The notes beneath the pieces were generated by a model that was given only the letters and a program-made list of their open reading frames with translations, had not been told where the DNA came from and did no database searches. This document shows, in pieces, positions 60,791 through 64,000 of a stretch of DNA of 64,000 nt; position 1 is the first letter of the stretch; every line of letters begins with the position of its first letter. The position numbers and the translations under genes were made by a program. Source of the stretch: Gymnopilus junonius (lineage: Eukaryota > Basidiomycota > Agaricomycetes > Agaricales > Galerinaceae); assembly GCA_015501075.1 (NCBI GenBank), contig JADNYJ010000006.1:558001-622000 (forward strand), read 5' to 3'.

Positions 60791-61654
60791 ATGCCCTCTG
60801 TTACCTACGACCCCAAAAATCGCCCTCACCCACCTCCTCCTCCACCCGACATGGGAGATGGCCCCAATATCCCAAAGGGAAGCAAGAGGATTGCTCGCGA
60901 TTGCTTCCAAATGACCGGTGGTAAGGGTTCTCTTTCTTTTTGAACATCATGCTTACTATTGTTGCTGCCAGCGTCCAATGTCGGTCGCCAAGGCGTTCAG
61001 CGTCGAGACAATCGCCGTACCCTCGAAGGAGGCCCTGGTCACCAGCAGGATTACGGTCCTAACGCCAACTATCCTCAAGGCACATACCCAGGTGGGGTCT
61101 ACCCTCCTGGATTCAGTTCACCTGGAGGCAACTATCCTCCTCCTGGTCCAGCACCAGGATATGGACCGCCGAGGTATCCCGCTGGCGGTGCTCCACCACC
61201 ACCCCGCCCCAATCCTGCACCCGGTCCTTCTCCCCCCACCGTAGCAGGGTACAAACCTTCAGGAACGCTAGTTAGAAACGTGAGCAAGCAAGTATTTTCC
61301 CCATTTCTCTGACCGCTTACTACTTATTTCTGCAGTGGCGCAAATTCATTATGGTACTGAGCCTTCCTCTTTTCTGCGCTTTCATTCACTTAAGACGAGA
61401 GATTAGAATCAAAAGGTTCATGTCAACGTCATGGGTAATGGCTGGCTTGTGGGATTCGTTGTCGCGATTCTCGAGGGGCTCGGAATGGTAGAGGCTCTTT
61501 CTATGCCAAACACAGCTATTCATTGCATTGTTCTTCTTCCTAGATGACCAACAGCCCAGTCAGGGTCCGCTACATGGACCACGACCGACCACGAGAAGAT
61601 GTCTTCGAGAATCATCCCGATTTTATTCGGCCCTATTCAGAATCTGAATACTAA
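60791..61654 (+). CDS. Small Pro/Gly/Tyr-rich protein
   Basis: It starts MPSVTYDPKNRPHPPPPPPD at 60791. One intron (GTAAGG...TGCCAG) joins FQMTGA to SNVGRQGVQRRDNRRTLEGG. A repeat-like region PQGTYPGGVYPPGFSSPGG and GPPRYPAGGAPPPPRPNPAP follows, then short exons with RNWRKFIM, VMGNGWLVGFVVAILEGLGM (hydrophobic, possibly a membrane segment) and a charged tail VRYMDHDRPREDVFENHPDF ending SESEY at 61654. No domain recognised. The disordered first half and short hydrophobic C-terminal segment might suggest a membrane-associated adaptor, but this is a guess. Confidence 0.65.
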
Positions 61655-64000
61655 CTACATAGATAGCATTGAGTTTTTCGTCTTCACCCTTTGTACTGTC
61701 TCTCGTTTCCTGCTATATCGGTCATTTCGACGTCGCGTTTTTCCTGTCGTGTTCTCTTAGCACCATATTCCAAATGCCGTCTACTTATTCGTTACTCTGG
61801 CTTCTCGACGTGTCCGTTTATTACACTATAGAAAAACCCCAAATCGAACTTTATTACACCGCATCTAGGAATTTGATTTACTTACCTCGGATTGTGGTTC
61901 CTGCGTTTGATCAAATATGAACAGGCTGCTCAAGCAATTGTAATTTGGGGAAAACTTATGGATTCATCAGTGGTGCCTAGTCGTTGTCAAGAGATTATTT
62001 TGGCGGACACCATTGATGTCATTTCTCCACTTCTGTCACCAGATGTCCGTTTCCTTTCTCTCCTCGAGGCCTCTCGGGATTATTTCGTTGCCCGATCAGC
62101 CCCCTTTCTGTATCAGGATTCAGCATGGTATCTCCTCCTCAACGACGCTTGCCTCGGGGCGTGCGTGGGTAATGTAAATAAATTTACACGGAACGCTCAA
62201 AGATTCGGGACCAAATGTCTCGACTTGGAAGGAGTGTCGTCCAATACTGAGTCCGTTGATCATTACTATTTTATCATCGAAACATGAACCTTCCATTCAT
62301 TCCTCCACGCTCCTCCTACAGCCTCGTCTCTTCATCAGTAGTTTTTAGTATTGAGTGAGGCCTTCCTTAAGTGGTGTCCAGTACAGGTCCAGTGTATTTG
62401 TTATGTAAGTTAGTGGCGGTAGTCGAGAATCTGACAATAGAATTGTGTCGAAATAGCCTGCCGCTGTAAAGACGGGATTCGGCTATAATAGTCGTAATGA
62501 CTCGCTTGTGATCGGCCGCGCATCATTGAAAAAACGTGGCAATATACAGACTCCGCGCATACTGTTCCGTCGGTTGTGCCGGACTGAGTCCACTTTAACT
62601 GAGCTCCATCGGGCCCCCACAACCAGTGTGAAGATAGTGTCGCTGAGGAAAGTTCAACCGGAGATTTATCCCTTTATATCAATGATAAATCTGACTAGCT
62701 CAGTTCAAGATTGACACAATTTGCAGAACTGTAGCCCATCACGACGGGCGCTTAACGTCCGGAATGGATTCCTGACCACGACATTTGCCTGAATGTGGCT
62801 ATACACGATGGAGCTGCATGCACTTGCTTACCTTTCCGCGAAATTGACCATGCGACCGCCCGGAGTATGGCGAAACGTTGTAGATCCGTTGGCGTAGTTG
62901 AGATAGGGCTTGAAGCATGAGGCAAGAATCAATACTTAAACCGAGTGGACGAATATTTCGGGATGTACAAGTCCATATGGCGATGAGTTGTATTATTTAT
63001 CCCTAAACCGATGCATGAACTACAGCGTGATTTGGTGTCTGCTCCTACGTCTCTGATTCTCATTGTTTTATGTCATTGCCCTAGTTGATGCAACAATGAT
63101 ATAGGTGGTCCTATTATATTCCCTTTCAGTCTGTCTCTGCAGACCATCAATGGTGGGAAAATATTGCGCGGGGTGCCCTTGTGATTCACGTTGTAGCTAG
63201 AGGCGCCGCCGGAGGCCACAATTACAGCCTTGTAAAGCTATGGCCTCATCAAAATTTCTATCTAGAATTTGACCTTAATCATATGATGAGAGGCAGTTCA
63301 CATGAGTCAATCTAGTCAGAACTTCTGAGAAATATGTGCCTTACACTCTTGTACAGAGCCTTTTTTGAGGCTATGGCAATGTGGAGATGAGTAACTTGAA
63401 GAGCTTAAATGGGAATATAGGGTGAACCCACTCCATCTTTCCCACTAATCCCAGTAGTTCGGAAACTGTATGTACATGGTCATACTACCCCGAGCCAAAG
63501 AGAATACCCCAGAATTGAGGGTTAATATGAAGGTTCTAGACCTTCACTACTCAATTATATCGCACGGCGCGCCGCAAGTCTATTTGCTTAATAGAACTCA
63601 AAGTATGCTTGGTTCATGTTTGCTTTATGGAGTCACACAAATGTTGCGATGTGAGCATGAAAGTTCAGTCCATTTGTCCACTTGGTCGACAAGCGGAGAT
63701 CGGAGCAGAATAAAAAACGATCGGCGACTTTGTTTACACAAGGGCGCATATCGAAGTTGGGGCTCGCCATTGAAGACACTATTTCTATGCCACGAGATGG
63801 CGAGTAGCGGAGTGTTTGAAAATTCCATACTTTTCATCCGCTCAACGTTGATATTGCTGTGAAACGTGCGGTATGTACAAGAAAAGTGGATGCATATGTG
63901 TCAATATATATATATAGAAATTCCTTGTACCCTTCTACCGCAGGCGAAAAAAAAACTTCGTATGCACCAAGTGAAAAAACCCTGCTTTGATTACTTTTAA
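61655..64000. other. Terminal stretch without a supported gene
   Basis: Plus-strand frames at 61892-62287 (131 codons, first ATG well inside) and 63470-63862 (130 codons) show no domain or splice context. An (AT)n run lies near 63905-63916. No repeat family R sequence was found here. Confidence 0.4.

Noticed and set aside
61892..62287. 131-codon plus-strand frame
   Set aside because: The first ATG is about 23 codons in, there is no family pattern, and it lies in the 3' flank of the Pro-rich gene.

Overview
The window reads as nuclear DNA of a filamentous basidiomycete, most likely an Agaricomycete. The genes are dense and broken by many roughly 45-65 nt GT-AG introns. Typical fungal genes are present: the U4/U6.U5 tri-snRNP protein Snu66, RNase H2 catalytic subunit, a fungal complex I 9.5 kDa subunit, a PalA/Rim20-type BRO1 protein, a Par32-like GRGGAGN-repeat protein and an UNC93-type MFS. 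Two protein styles common in mushroom genomes also occur: a WW-like YYFIDHSKRTFFWLEE segment and an MFSGARN segment.

Layout. Positions 1-283: 5' end of a Gln/Tyr-rich gene. 754-1552: uncertain small membrane protein. 1827-10297: two same-strand aquaporin-family genes flanking an MDR reductase that ends in SKL. 12336-17062: compact core block with the complex I 9.5 kDa subunit (-) divergent from SNU66 (+), and RNase H2A (-) convergent on SNU66. 17977-22159: UNC93-like transporter (+) and a mitochondrial TPR protein (-). 22479-34657: repeat-rich island holding three of four copies of a 2-2.4 kb non-coding repeat (here family R), a WW-like/MFSGARN gene and an enoyl-CoA hydratase gene. 35144-43215: metallophosphatase, a large Ser/Pro/Gln-rich regulator-like protein and a Par32-like protein. 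45400-46261: unrecognised gene. 47220-50653: second repeat island with a 689-bp hAT-type MITE and the fourth R copy. 51564-61654: double-ZZ protein, secreted protein, DM9-like protein, PalA/Rim20 and a Pro-rich small protein. 61655-64000: no convincing gene.

Two things stand out. First, every copy of repeat family R carries an ordered array of five hairpin modules. The flanks of each module are conserved, while the hairpin stems differ between modules but still pair, so a structure seems to be kept rather than a sequence. Two R copies face each other as a 5.3-kb inverted repeat around a 1.06-kb spacer. Second, about ten otherwise recognisable genes carry reading-frame breaks that all look like the loss of one base, several in homopolymers. 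This points to consensus deletions in a draft assembly, although gene decay cannot be excluded.

Functional themes: membrane water/solute channels, possible peroxisomal enzymes (MDR reductase ending SKL, enoyl-CoA hydratase ending TKL), splicing and ribonucleotide repair, ambient-pH/endosomal signalling (PalA/Rim20) and TOR/nitrogen-related signalling (Par32-like). Exon boundaries were inferred by eye from splice signals and family patterns, so gene limits are reliable but individual introns are less so.
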